The translations under genes and the position numbers were made by a program. A stretch of 64,000 bases of DNA, taken from the NCBI RefSeq assembly GCF_014466955.1, contig NZ_AP023396.1, positions 2,728,001 to 2,792,000 of the forward strand, in the 5' to 3' direction. The notes under the pieces are model-generated. The model was not told the origin of the DNA. It ran no database searches and worked only from the letters and a program-made list of their open reading frames with translations. This document shows, piece after piece, positions 45,369 to 56,211 of the stretch. The number at the start of each line of letters is the position of its first letter. Positions within the stretch are counted from its first letter, which is position 1. This DNA is from Nocardia wallacei (GTDB taxonomy: Bacteria; Actinomycetota; Actinomycetes; Mycobacteriales; Mycobacteriaceae).

Positions 45369-46178
45369 ATGGTTCGTCGTTCGACCCGCGGCACGGCGGC
45401 GCTGGCCGTCGCCGCCACCCTCGCGTTCGGTCCCGTGGCGGGAACCGCGCCGGCCGCCGATCCGCCCGCCGCGACCGCCTCGGTCCTCGACGGCACCGCC
45501 GACCGCGCGCTGGCACTGCAGGGCGTGCAGAACGCCCGCGATCTCGGTGGCTACCGCACCGCCGACGGCCGCACGGTGGCGACGGGACTGGTGTTCCGCA
45601 GCGGCGAATTGAGCAAGGCCACCGACGCCGACCTGGCCGTGCTGACCGACAAGGGCGTGCGCGTCGACGCCGACCTGCGGACCACCTTCGAGCGCGCACT
45701 CGCACCGGACCGCGTGCCCGCGGGCGCCACGCAGCAGATCGTGGACATGATCGGGCAGGCTCCGCCGCAGGTCCTGGCCACCACGCTGACCGCCGGTCCG
45801 GATCTGTACCGCGCGTTCGTCACCGCGCCGGGCGCGAACGAGGCCGTCGCCGCGGTGCTGCGCGACGTGATCGATACTCGTGACGGCGCGGTGCTGTTCC
45901 ATTGCACCGCGGGCAAGGACCGGACCGGCTGGGCGGCGGCGGTCCTGCTGACCCTCCTCGGCGTGGACCGCGACACGGTGAACTACGACTACCTGCTGTC
46001 CAACCACTACCGCAACGCCGATCCCGGCGACTCGCTCAACGGCGTCGTACTTCCGGCGCTCGACGCCGCCTTCGACCAGGTCGACCAGAGCTACGGCGGT
46101 TTCGACGACTACGTGCGCGACGGCCTGAAGCTGACCGACGACGACATCGCCGCGCTACGGGCGAAAATGCTGTCCTGA
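45369..46178 (+). CDS. Secreted tyrosine-protein phosphatase (PtpB-like)
   Basis: A 269-residue phosphatase with a signal peptide (RRSTRGTAALAVAATLAFGP, cleavage after about residue 29, A-x-A). The P-loop is HCTAGKDRTGWAAAVLL, the form C-x(2)-G-K-D-R seen in mycobacterial PtpB, which acts on phosphotyrosine, phosphoserine and phosphoinositides. The start of the mature domain, NARDLGGYRTADGRTVATGL, is also PtpB-like. It would act outside the membrane or on host targets; host action is inference. ATG 45369 is used; an ATG 12 bp upstream is possible. Confidence 0.92.
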   Translation: MVRRSTRGTAALAVAATLAFGPVAGTAPAADPPAATASVLDGTADRALALQGVQNARDLGGYRTADGRTVATGLVFRSGELSKATDADLAVLTDKGVRVDADLRTTFERALAPDRVPAGATQQIVDMIGQAPPQVLATTLTAGPDLYRAFVTAPGANEAVAAVLRDVIDTRDGAVLFHCTAGKDRTGWAAAVLLTLLGVDRDTVNYDYLLSNHYRNADPGDSLNGVVLPALDAAFDQVDQSYGGFDDYVRDGLKLTDDDIAALRAKMLS

Positions 46179-46211
46179 CAACGACTTTCCCACTCCGCCG
46201 GACCATTCGTG

Positions 46212-46240
46212 TTGACACGGCAGCGGGCCGTGGCTATCTT
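46212..46240 (+). promoter_or_regulatory. Consensus sigma-70-type promoter of the ABC-F gene
   Basis: TTGACA (46212-46217), a 17-bp spacer, and TATCTT (46235-46240). This is the best SigA-type promoter in the window. Transcription should start near 46247, only a few bases before the leader ATG at 46251. Confidence 0.75.
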
Positions 46241-46250
46241 TGTGTCCGGT

Positions 46251-46277
46251 ATGGGAACTTTGTTGATCCTTCTGTAG
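46251..46277 (+). CDS. Leader peptide MGTLLILL of the ABC-F gene
   Basis: ATG 46251 opens an eight-codon frame, MGTLLILL, ending at TAG 46275-46277. It begins about 4 nt after the predicted transcription start, so it would be read leaderless, which is common in actinobacteria. Short hydrophobic leader peptides of this kind control erm, cat and ABC-F resistance genes through drug-induced ribosome stalling. That function is inferred here from position and the hairpins that follow. Confidence 0.6.
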   Translation: MGTLLILL

Positions 46278-46284
46278 TCGAATC

Positions 46285-46383
46285 CGACGCGTAGAGCCAC
46301 GCTCCGCGTCGAATCCCGCACAGCTCAGACATTTCGGCTGATTCCTGCTGTGCGGGGTCCCATCGACATCCGGCGTTGCCGGA
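46285..46383 (+). promoter_or_regulatory. Three-hairpin attenuator-like leader of the ABC-F gene
   Basis: Hairpin 1: CGACGCG (46285-46291) with CGCGTCG (46305-46311), plus inner GAGC/GCTC. Hairpin 2: CCCGCACAGC (46315-46324) with GCTGTGCGGG (46347-46356), perfect 10 bp, plus inner TCAG/CTGA. Hairpin 3: TCCGGC (46369-46374) with GCCGGA (46378-46383), ending just before the AGGAGG at 46387-46392. Hairpin 1 starts 8 nt after the leader stop, where a stalled ribosome would cover it. Confidence 0.7.
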
Positions 46384-46398
46384 GACAGGAGGACTCGT

Positions 46399-48131
<1,733 letters not shown>

Positions 48132-48156
<25 letters not shown>

Positions 48157-48668
48157 TCCTGGCAGAGCTGGGTGCCGACCGCGGTGGTCTTCGTGCCGAC
48201 GGTGCGGAACCCGTGCTTGGCGTAGAAGCGCTGCGCGCGCTGGTTGTTCTGGTTGACCCCCAGCCAGACACCGGCGTAACCACCGCGCCGGGCATCGTCG
48301 ACGGCCGCCTGCATCAAGGCCGTCGACACCCCGGCGCCGTGGTGGTCGGGCAGCACGTACAGCTTGTTGATCTCGATCATGGATTCGCCCATCGCCGCGG
48401 CCATCTCGGGCTCGGCGGGCGGCCCCGCCACCAGCATCGCGTACCCGACGATGGCGCCGCCCGCCACGGCCTTGAGCACCGTGCGGCCGGGATCGCTGAG
48501 GTAGTCGCCGAAGCGATCGCCCGACAGTATCCGGGCAATGAACGTGTCGATGTCCTCCGGCGCCAGTTCCGGCGGGCAGGCCAGCGGAAACGTCGCTGCC
48601 GCAACGTCACTCAGGGCTTCGGCGTCCCACAGACCGGCCCGATCGACGATGACTGGGATGTCGCTCAT
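48132..48668 (-). CDS. GNAT family N-acetyltransferase
   Basis: A 178-residue acetyl-CoA-dependent N-acyltransferase. Motif A is INKLYVLPDHHGAGVSTALM (the Q/R-x-x-G-x-G/A loop modified to HHGAGVS) and motif B is LGVNQNNQRAQRFYAKHGFR. The substrate is not evident; the family covers antibiotics, amino acids and protein N-termini. Its ATG overlaps the MFS gene stop (ATGA), so the two are one operon, and it overlaps the convergent ABC-F gene by 25 bp. The three together could form a small drug-response group, but that is inference. Confidence 0.9.
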
Positions 48669-49888
48669 TCCTCCAGTACAGCACGACCGGTCGCGGGCGC
48701 TGACGGTTTGCCCGCCCGTGGACGCGGCTGGAAGAACCGCGCCGATACGATCAACGCCGCGGCGAACAGCAGCGGCAGCAGATAGGCGATCCGGTGGCTG
48801 GTCGCGTCGGCCACCCCGCCCACCACGCCGCCGCCGAACAGCGTGCCCGCGTAGTTGAACAGGTTGAGCCGGGCGATCAGCGCGTCCAGCCCGCGGCCGC
48901 CGGTGAGCCGGCCCGCCTCGCTGAAGCACAGCGGCGCGATCACCGGCAGTCCGATCCCGGCGACGAGGAAGCCCGCGATCGCCACCACCGGATCCGGCGC
49001 GAGAACCACCAGCGCCAGCCCGGCCGTCCCGATCGCCGCCGCCACCCGCACCACCGCCCGCGGCCCGAACCGGCGCACCCACAGATCACCCGTGAGCCGC
49101 CCGGCCAGCGACGCCCCCTGATAGGCCGCCAGCGCCAGCGCCGCCGTCGCCGAGGAGGAACGCAACTCGTCGCGCAGATACAACGCCGACCAGTTACCCA
49201 CCGCCAGATCCACGGCGAAGACCAGCGCCATCGCCACACCGATCGCCAGATAGGCGCGCAGCGGAACCGATCCCGCGGCCGCCGTCTCCGCGGGCTCGGC
49301 CTCGGCCTGCCGCGTGCCCAGCAGCCGCGGCCCGAACACCAGCCCGGCCACCAGGACGACGAGGGCGGCCGCCAGCACCGCGACGGGCAGCGAGACATCC
49401 AGCGCCTCGCACCCGGACACGAACAGCGCGCCCAGAATCGCCCCCGCGCTCCAGGCCGCGTAGAACGACGACAGCACCACCGTGCCGTACCCGTGCTGGA
49501 TGAAGACCGCCTGCATATTCGTGCTCGCGTCGACCACGCCGACCGCGACGCCGTACCCGCCCAGCGCGACCAACAGCACCGCGAGCTGGGGCGCCAGCGC
49601 GATCCCGACACCCGTGACCGCGATCAGCGCCAACCCGGCGCGCAGCGCGGTGCGGCTGGACCAGCGCAACGCCAGTCGTTCGGCCAGCACGCTGCCCGCC
49701 GCCGCCAGGACCGAGATCAGCACCGTCGCGAGCAGGATCCGGGTGTCGTCGAGCTCGAATCGGTCGCGCTGCTGCGGCAACTCGGTGAGGATCACCGCGA
49801 GAAAGAATCCCTGCAGTCCGAAGGCCACCGAGTTGGCCGTCCGCGCTCTCCGCACAATCGATACAGGAACGTATCCGGCGGCGTTCAT
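48665..49888 (-). CDS. MFS transporter
   Basis: A 407-residue major facilitator protein with 12 predicted membrane segments (RTANSVAFGLQGFFLAVILT, LAERLALRWSSRTALRAGLA with the R-x-x-x-R loop of motif A type, FAVDLAVGNWSALYLRDELR, GLPVIAPLCFSEAGRLTGGR). The overall plan resembles the FucP/ProP-like and YbjJ-type MFS proteins; no substrate can be named. It is coupled to the GNAT gene downstream. The start is ATG 49888. Confidence 0.88.
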   Translation of the reverse strand: MNAAGYVPVSIVRRARTANSVAFGLQGFFLAVILTELPQQRDRFELDDTRILLATVLISVLAAAGSVLAERLALRWSSRTALRAGLALIAVTGVGIALAPQLAVLLVALGGYGVAVGVVDASTNMQAVFIQHGYGTVVLSSFYAAWSAGAILGALFVSGCEALDVSLPVAVLAAALVVLVAGLVFGPRLLGTRQAEAEPAETAAAGSVPLRAYLAIGVAMALVFAVDLAVGNWSALYLRDELRSSSATAALALAAYQGASLAGRLTGDLWVRRFGPRAVVRVAAAIGTAGLALVVLAPDPVVAIAGFLVAGIGLPVIAPLCFSEAGRLTGGRGLDALIARLNLFNYAGTLFGGGVVGGVADATSHRIAYLLPLLFAAALIVSARFFQPRPRAGKPSAPATGRAVLEE

Positions 49889-50145
49889 GGGCGAAGCTTA
49901 GCCGTCTTGCGAAGACCGCGCAGCCCGTGGATCGGATGGCCGGAAGGCGCCGGTGGCGTTTTGGTGAATCGTGCTAATTCCGTGCCGAATTCGCACGTAA
50001 CGACGGGTGGCGCCGGACGATGATCACGCTGGGCTCCCGGTTGGGTAACGAAAATAGTCACGTTCGTGTGAAGGGGGCTGGCAATTGCGGCAATCTGGAA
50101 GGAGCGGGTCGACTCCGGTCCGCTGGGTGTAGGGGAAGTGGTCGC

Positions 50146-51090
50146 GTGGACACGAGGGAACTGAGCGAGATCGAGCGCGGGCCTACTGCGGTGCTGTCCT
50201 CTGCGGAGCCGGCGAATCTACCGGTGGTGGAACCGAATCCGCGAGGACATCGGACAGGGGAGCGGTGCCGCGAGGCGGGGTGTGGGGACTGTCATTGGGA
50301 TGTGCAGCGGCTCAAATACTGGCTGCGCGGGCGGCTGCTGGCGTCGGGTGCCGACGACGCCGAGGTGGACAAGGCGCTGGGGGCGCAGACCCCGTCGGTG
50401 CTGTGGCGCCGCGGCAACCGGCTGTGCGCGATCGAGGTACGCAGCGCGCCGGTCTCGCTGGCACACGCGGCCGAGCGGACGGCCCGGCTGCGCGCCGTCG
50501 GTTGTGACGAGGTGCTGTGGCTGTGCCCGCCCGGGTACTGGGTGGGGCAGATGCCCGCGCTGGCCGTCGACGACTTCGCACCGGAGGGGTGCGATTACCG
50601 GGTGGTCGCGGGCCTGGTCGAGGCGGGCCGGTCGGGAGTGGTGGTACCGCGGGAGAGACCCTGGGCGGTAAGGGAATTCATCGAACAGTGGGTGGCCGGG
50701 GAACTGGCCTGGGGATACCGCGACGAGAGTACGGGAGGATGGGCGACGGTGACCGACTGGGAGGAGCACACGCGCGCACAGGCGTTGGTCATCGCACAGC
50801 AGCGCCGCGAGCTGATGAATCAGCGCACCGCACTGGCCTTGGCGCGCAAGGCGACCCGCGACAAGGCCAAACAGGTGCACAAGCTGATGCACCGGCTGGA
50901 GCGCGCCGAGGAGACCGCCGACGAACTGGACGCCACCCGCCGCCGCCTGGTCGACCACAACCGCGTGGACGCCACCCTGCGCGTCACCATCGCCAAACAG
51001 CGCGAGGCCCTCCTCCACTGGCAACTGATCACCTGCTTCGCCATGCTGATCATCGTCACCTTCATCGTGGCGGGCCTGATGCTCCGCTGA
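50146..51090 (+). CDS. CoiA-like nuclease-fold protein with C-terminal membrane anchor
   Basis: About 314 residues from GTG 50146 (GGGGAAG upstream); the frame is open to ATG 50020. Residues about 35-170 suggest a restriction-endonuclease-like fold of the CoiA type: a Cys-rich start (CREAGCGDCHWDVQRLKYWL), VLWRRGNRLCAIEVRSAPVS, where E-V-R stands for the E-x-K/Q core, and ERTARLRAVGCDEVLWLCPP. Residues about 205-290 are a coiled coil (RRELMNQRTALALARKATRD). One helix ends the protein (LITCFAMLIIVTFIVAGLML), so it is tail-anchored. The role is unknown; competence or defence are possibilities. A 30-bp repeat array starts at its stop. Confidence 0.7.
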   Translation: MDTRELSEIERGPTAVLSSAEPANLPVVEPNPRGHRTGERCREAGCGDCHWDVQRLKYWLRGRLLASGADDAEVDKALGAQTPSVLWRRGNRLCAIEVRSAPVSLAHAAERTARLRAVGCDEVLWLCPPGYWVGQMPALAVDDFAPEGCDYRVVAGLVEAGRSGVVVPRERPWAVREFIEQWVAGELAWGYRDESTGGWATVTDWEEHTRAQALVIAQQRRELMNQRTALALARKATRDKAKQVHKLMHRLERAEETADELDATRRRLVDHNRVDATLRVTIAKQREALLHWQLITCFAMLIIVTFIVAGLMLR

Positions 51091-51420
51091 CCGCACCCGG
51101 CAGCGAAACGGGGGCGCTGACCGCGTCCGGCAGGGAGGCGGGGGCGCTGACCGCGTCCGGCAGGGAGGCGGGGGCGCTGACCGCGTCCGGCAGGGAGGCG
51201 GGGGCGCTGACCGCGTCCGGCAGGGAGGCGGGGGCGCTGACCGCGTCCGGCAGGGAGGCGGGGGCGCTGACCGCGTCCGGCAGGGAGGCGGGGGCGCTGA
51301 CCGCGTCCGGCAGGGAGGCGGGGGCGCTGACCGCGTCCGGCAGGGAGGCGGGGGCGCTGACCGCGTCCGGCAGGGAGGCGGGGGCGCTGACCGCGCCCGG
51401 CAGCGAGGCCGGGGCGCTAA
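51091..51420. repeat. Eleven tandem 30-bp repeats starting right after a stop codon
   Basis: Eleven 30-bp units in perfect register; the nine from 51121 to 51390 are identical (each begins CCGCGTCCGGCAGGGAGGCG and ends GGGGGCGCTGA), while the first and last are variant. The first unit starts immediately after TGA 51088-51090, and each unit carries a TGA in the same phase except the last (TAA). No unique spacers, so not a CRISPR. Confidence 0.95.
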
Positions 51421-51447
51421 TCCCGCGCCCCGCCGAGCGGCGAGTTC

Positions 51448-54400
51448 TTAGGTCAGCACCCGCCCCGCGACGACGGCGCTCGCTGTGCCGAGGGCCGTGC
51501 TGCCCGCGACGATCGTCCAGGCCATCGGACCGAGTGGGACACAGCCGAAGAAGCGGCTCACGCCCGGCGTCATGATCACCCCGGCGAGCAGTAGCCAGCT
51601 GCCCGCGACCGTCGTCCACACCAGGGGGCTGCGGTGGCCGATCACCAGTGTCTGGCCGAGTTGCGTGCCGATCAGCGCCGCCAGCGCCATGGTCTCGGCG
51701 CGGCGGCGGCGGCCGGTGGCCCGGCCCGCCAGCCAGGCGGTCCCGGCGCCGACGGCCGTGCAGGTGCCGCGCACCGCGACCGAACGCAGGAACGCCCCAC
51801 CCAGCTCCGCCTGCTCCTCCAGCACGGGTGCGCCGGAATCGGTGGTCTCGCCCCGGCCGCGCGACAACGCGACCGCCATGGCCGGGCCCAGGTCGGTGAG
51901 CAGGTTCACCACCAGGAACTGACGGGTGCCGATGGGTGCCTGCCCGGACAGCAGCGTGCCCAGCACGGTGAAGGTGACCTCACCGGCGTTGCCGCCGACC
52001 AGCACGCCGATCGCGTCGCGGACCCGCTGCCACATGCTGCGGCCCTCGGCCAGCGCGTGCAGCAGCACCGACGGATCGACGCCGTCCTCGGAGCGGGTGA
52101 GGATGAGGTCGGCGGCCTCGCGGGCGGCGACCGAACCGCGGGCGGCCAGCCCGATCCCGACGTCGGCGGTGCGGATGGCGGCCGCGTCGTTGCTGCCGTC
52201 GCCGACCATCGCGACCGTGTGCCGATGCCGCTGCAGCGCGGACACGATGCGCACCTTGTGTTCCGGCGAGACGCGGGCGAACACGGTGGCGTGCTCGATC
52301 AGCTCGGCGCGGCCGTCCTCGTCGAGCGCGTCGAGGTCGGCGCCGGTCGCGATGGTGTCGGCGGGGATGCCGAGCTGATCGGCGACGGCGCGGGCGGTCA
52401 CGGGGTGGTCGCCGGTGATCATCCGGATGCCGATGCCGTTGTCGGTCAGCTCCCGGATCAACTCCCGCGTCTGCGGGCGCGGATGGTCGGCGATACCGAC
52501 GAAACCGAGCAGGGTCAGCTGTTCGATCTCGCCGTCGACATCGTCGGGCGCGGAAGGGAAGTCGCGGCGCGCCACCACCAGCACCCGCAGTCCGCGTTCG
52601 GCCAGCCGGTGCACGGCGGCCTCCGCGTCGGCGCGGTCGGCCTCGGTGAAGGCCGAAACCCGGTGCCCGCCTTCGCTGTCGGCGCGCAGCACCTGCTCGC
52701 AGCGCGGTAGCAGCACCTCGGGGGCGCCCTTCACCGCCAGCCGGATGTGATGTGCGGTGTGGCCGACGGCCGCCGCGTAGCCGCGGAAACTCTCGAACGG
52801 CACCTCCTCGATCGGATCCCACACGTGCGCGGCGCGAACACCCAGCTGGGCGTCGGCGGCCTCCACCACCGCGCGGTCGGTGGCGTGCACCGGCGGGCCG
52901 TCGCTCGATCCGGGACAGGCCCGCGCCGCCGCGCGCAGCAGTCGGCGAGATTGCGCGGAATCGCCGAATTGCCCTGCGCCCCATTGGTCGTCGAGATCGG
53001 CCAGCGCGACCAGCTGCAACCGGCCGTCGGTGAGTGTGCCGGTCTTGTCGAAACACACCGTGTCGACACGGCCGAGGGCCTCGATGGTGCGGCTGGAGCG
53101 CACCAGGACGCCGTGCCGGGACAGCCGCCGGGTCGCGGCCAGCTGCGCCACCGTGGACACCAGCGGCAGTCCCTCCGGGACGGCCGCGACCGCCACCGCC
53201 AGGCCGTCGGCGAGCGCGGGGCGCAGCGGCAGTCCGCGCAGGAAACTCGTTGCGGTGACGGTACTTCCGCCACCGAGCGTGAACGGCAGCACTCGCGCGG
53301 TGAGCGTCCGCAGATGCGCCTGCACGCCGCCGCTGGGTGGCGGTCCCGCCGCGGCCAGCGCCCGCCCCGCCTCGGTGCTGTCGCCCGCCGCGACCACCAC
53401 AGCGCGGGCGGTGCCGCTGACGACCACGCCGCCCTCGAAGACCATGCAGGCCCGATCGCCCAGCGCCGCACCGGGAGTGGCGGCGGTGTGCTTCTCGACC
53501 GTCACCGATTCCCCGGTCAGGCCCGACTCGTCCAGCTCCAGGCCGTCGGTCTCCAGCAGCCGCGCGTCGGCGGGCACGACCTCGCCGGTGCGCAGGGCGA
53601 TGATGTCGCCGGGCCGCAGATCATCCGCGGTGGTGAGGATTTCGCCGTCGTCGGTGATCCGGCGGGCCCGCAGTCGTTCACCGAGCAGCAGCCGGTGCAG
53701 CGACATGTGGGCCCGCCGCCGCTGCAGCGCCGACACGGCCGCGTTGAGCCCGAGCACCGAACCCACCAGCACCGCGTCGGTGGGCGAACCGAGCAGCGCC
53801 GCGGCGACCGCGCCCACGGCCAGTAGCGGCGTCATGGGGTCGGCCAGCTCGCGCCGCATCTGCCGGGCGAGGTCGACGACAGTGGCGGTCGGGGCGGCGA
53901 AGCGTTCGCCGAGCTGGGCGACCGCGGCCGTCAGCGCGGGCTTGGGCACGGGCGGCGGGCGGTGCGGTCGCGGCAGCCGGGCCAGCACCTCGTCGGGTTC
54001 CAGCGCGTGCCACGGCACCAGCGCGATCTGCGCCGGTCCGGCAGCGCGAGCGGCGCGATAACCGCCGCGCAGACCGCTCGCCAGTCCGAGCAGCGTCGCC
54101 GCCGCGAGCGGGCTGGTGGCGCGGGCGGGCCGGGACCGGGCGGGGCCGGAGGCCAGCAGCAGGCCGCTGAGCGTGGCCGCGGACAGCGTCAGGACGCGCC
54201 CGCGTTCACTGATCCGCCGAGCCGGGCCCGCCGCGTTCAGGATCTGCCGGGCGCAGCCCAGATCCGGGCAGACGGCGTCCGCCTGCCACGGAATCACCGT
54301 GGTCCCGTCGGCGCCCTGCGTCACCACGCCGATCCCGAGGTCCGCGGCGCTCATCGCGCGACGCACCCGCCCGCTGACGACCGCCACCACATGCCCCTGC

Positions 54401-56211
54401 TCCTGCAGGCGCCGCACCAGCCGCGTGTACGAGCTGTTCCCCGTCACGAATTCATCCGCGCTGCGCCGCAATTCGCCGGTGTCCTCGCCCCCGACCAGCA
54501 CCACCCGCAACCCCGAGCGCCGAGCACATGCCAGCAACCCCAGCGCCTCGGAATGCGGCTCCCGCCCCACCAGAACCTTGCCCACCGGCCTGCCCCGCTC
54601 CCGCAACACACACCAGTGCGGGTCACCCGGGTCGACATCATCGGGCGGCGAATCCCAGTCGTACTCGGGCTCATTCGCCCCGGCCCCAGCACCGCTCGAC
54701 GCGTTCACGCCATCGGAAACCCGCTCCGCCCCAGTGCCCGAGTGGGTCTCGCCCGACGTCGCCGTACCCGACGGGATTGCGCGCCGAGGGGCAGCGGAAT
54801 TCTTTGCCTTCGAGTGGGATTCGGCATCCGGGTGGTCGGCCGTTTCCGTCGGCACCGCGGTCTCGTCGAGCCCGGCGTCGAGTTCGGCCTCCGCGGCTAC
54901 CTCGCGCGTGAGGCGCAGGTCGCGGCGCTGGTGGCCGCGGGGCGGGGGGATGGGGAGATCGGACCCGTTGTGCCACATGAGGCGTTGTGCGGCGCTCCAG
55001 ACCTGATCGGTGGGCCAGTCTCGGTCCAGGGATTCCGCGGCCAGCACCACCGGGCGCGCGCCGCGCAGGATGCGGTGGTCGACGACGACCGCGGAGACGC
55101 GGTCCAGGCGCCGCCATATCTGCGGGTCGAGGGTGAGGACGCCGCGGGCGGCCATGCCCGCGGCCAGCGTCGCGGCGAACGATTCCCGCCCGGCCCGGGC
55201 GGCCTTGGGCACGCCCGAGACCACGGCGTCGGCGGCATCACCGATACCGCGCCCGCCGGCCAGGGTCGCGGCCGCCGCGAGGGTGGAGACGCCGCCGACC
55301 TCGTCCGCGCAGCGTTCGATCGGCCCGCGCGGGCGCAGTGCCGGACGTGGTTGCGCCGCATGATATTCCGATACGTCGGGGTGGTCGGGATCGGCGATCA
55401 AGCTTTCCCAGCGCCGCCACTGCGCGAAGCGGGCGGCCGCCTCGACCAGCCGGGTCGCGCGCAGCGTGGCATCGGCGAACAGGCCCGCCGCCTCGGAATC
55501 GAGAGCCTGGCCGAAGGCGGTCGCGACCGTGATGACCGCCTCCGTGCGGTGCGGCCCGAGCTGGGATTCGAGCACCCCGCGCAGCCGGGGCTGCCCGTCC
55601 ACCAGTGCGATCGCGGCGCGGAACATGTGCGCGGGCGCGGGCACGGGCAGCACGCGGCCGGTGATTGCCGCGCCCAACCCCACGACGTCACCGGCCAACT
55701 GCAGCGCCGAGGTGAGCACGGGCTCGCGGTCGGAGGGATGTTCGTGCGTCCGGCTCCAGGACCGGACATCCGTGCCCGCCTCGGCCTCGACCCGCTGGAG
55801 AATCTCCTCCACGTGCTCGGTCGACACCCGCTCGGGGTCGGCGGCCACCGTGACCCGCCCGGTGGCAGCGTTGATCTGGGTCCAGTGCACACCGGGCACC
55901 TGCTCCAGATGCTCCCGCAGCCGCTTGCCGACCTCGGGCCCGCGACGAGTGCGCAGACCGCGCACCTCGGCATGAATACGGTCGGCGTGCACCGTGACCC
56001 GGCGCTGCCGCCGCAGTCGCCGGGGATCGACCAGCGCACCGACCTCGCGGCCGATGCCGTCGACGAGTTCGGTGGCGGTCGCCCCCAGGTCGGAGTTCAG
56101 CACCCGGGCCGCCACACTCCCCGGTCGCTGTACCAGTCCGAGAGTCGCTCCGGTGACGGCGAGGGGCACCCGGATCGGCGCCGTCACGAGTCCGCGCAGC
56201 GCCCCCATCAC
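51448..56211 (-). CDS. Very large P-type cation ATPase, CtpH/CtpI-like
   Basis: A 1587-residue P-type ATPase. The core motifs are in the C-terminal half: ESGLTGESVTV (about residue 900), the phosphorylation site CFDKTGTLTDG (about 1054), and MVGDGSNDAAAIRTADVGIG (about 1335). The membrane motif AAVPEGLPLVSTVAQLAA is the PEGL form of P2 (Ca2+-type) pumps rather than the CPC of heavy-metal pumps. The N-terminal 800 residues include an HMA-like fold without the CxxC (VHADRIHAEVRGLRTRRGPE) and a degenerate duplicated half, as in mycobacterial CtpH and CtpI. Ion unknown. It is coupled to the upstream gene by a 4-bp overlap. Confidence 0.92.
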   Translation of the reverse strand: MMGALRGLVTAPIRVPLAVTGATLGLVQRPGSVAARVLNSDLGATATELVDGIGREVGALVDPRRLRRQRRVTVHADRIHAEVRGLRTRRGPEVGKRLREHLEQVPGVHWTQINAATGRVTVAADPERVSTEHVEEILQRVEAEAGTDVRSWSRTHEHPSDREPVLTSALQLAGDVVGLGAAITGRVLPVPAPAHMFRAAIALVDGQPRLRGVLESQLGPHRTEAVITVATAFGQALDSEAAGLFADATLRATRLVEAAARFAQWRRWESLIADPDHPDVSEYHAAQPRPALRPRGPIERCADEVGGVSTLAAAATLAGGRGIGDAADAVVSGVPKAARAGRESFAATLAAGMAARGVLTLDPQIWRRLDRVSAVVVDHRILRGARPVVLAAESLDRDWPTDQVWSAAQRLMWHNGSDLPIPPPRGHQRRDLRLTREVAAEAELDAGLDETAVPTETADHPDAESHSKAKNSAAPRRAIPSGTATSGETHSGTGAERVSDGVNASSGAGAGANEPEYDWDSPPDDVDPGDPHWCVLRERGRPVGKVLVGREPHSEALGLLACARRSGLRVVLVGGEDTGELRRSADEFVTGNSSYTRLVRRLQEQGHVVAVVSGRVRRAMSAADLGIGVVTQGADGTTVIPWQADAVCPDLGCARQILNAAGPARRISERGRVLTLSAATLSGLLLASGPARSRPARATSPLAAATLLGLASGLRGGYRAARAAGPAQIALVPWHALEPDEVLARLPRPHRPPPVPKPALTAAVAQLGERFAAPTATVVDLARQMRRELADPMTPLLAVGAVAAALLGSPTDAVLVGSVLGLNAAVSALQRRRAHMSLHRLLLGERLRARRITDDGEILTTADDLRPGDIIALRTGEVVPADARLLETDGLELDESGLTGESVTVEKHTAATPGAALGDRACMVFEGGVVVSGTARAVVVAAGDSTEAGRALAAAGPPPSGGVQAHLRTLTARVLPFTLGGGSTVTATSFLRGLPLRPALADGLAVAVAAVPEGLPLVSTVAQLAATRRLSRHGVLVRSSRTIEALGRVDTVCFDKTGTLTDGRLQLVALADLDDQWGAGQFGDSAQSRRLLRAAARACPGSSDGPPVHATDRAVVEAADAQLGVRAAHVWDPIEEVPFESFRGYAAAVGHTAHHIRLAVKGAPEVLLPRCEQVLRADSEGGHRVSAFTEADRADAEAAVHRLAERGLRVLVVARRDFPSAPDDVDGEIEQLTLLGFVGIADHPRPQTRELIRELTDNGIGIRMITGDHPVTARAVADQLGIPADTIATGADLDALDEDGRAELIEHATVFARVSPEHKVRIVSALQRHRHTVAMVGDGSNDAAAIRTADVGIGLAARGSVAAREAADLILTRSEDGVDPSVLLHALAEGRSMWQRVRDAIGVLVGGNAGEVTFTVLGTLLSGQAPIGTRQFLVVNLLTDLGPAMAVALSRGRGETTDSGAPVLEEQAELGGAFLRSVAVRGTCTAVGAGTAWLAGRATGRRRRAETMALAALIGTQLGQTLVIGHRSPLVWTTVAGSWLLLAGVIMTPGVSRFFGCVPLGPMAWTIVAGSTALGTASAVVAGRVLT

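Noticed and set aside
46179..46212. WhiB7-type promoter for the ABC-F gene
   Set aside because: The -35 and -10 are good, but the AT-rich block expected just upstream of the -35 in WhiB7 targets is absent.
51091..51420. CRISPR array
   Set aside because: Units are head-to-tail with no unique spacers, no cas genes are near, and the 30-bp period is the whole unit.
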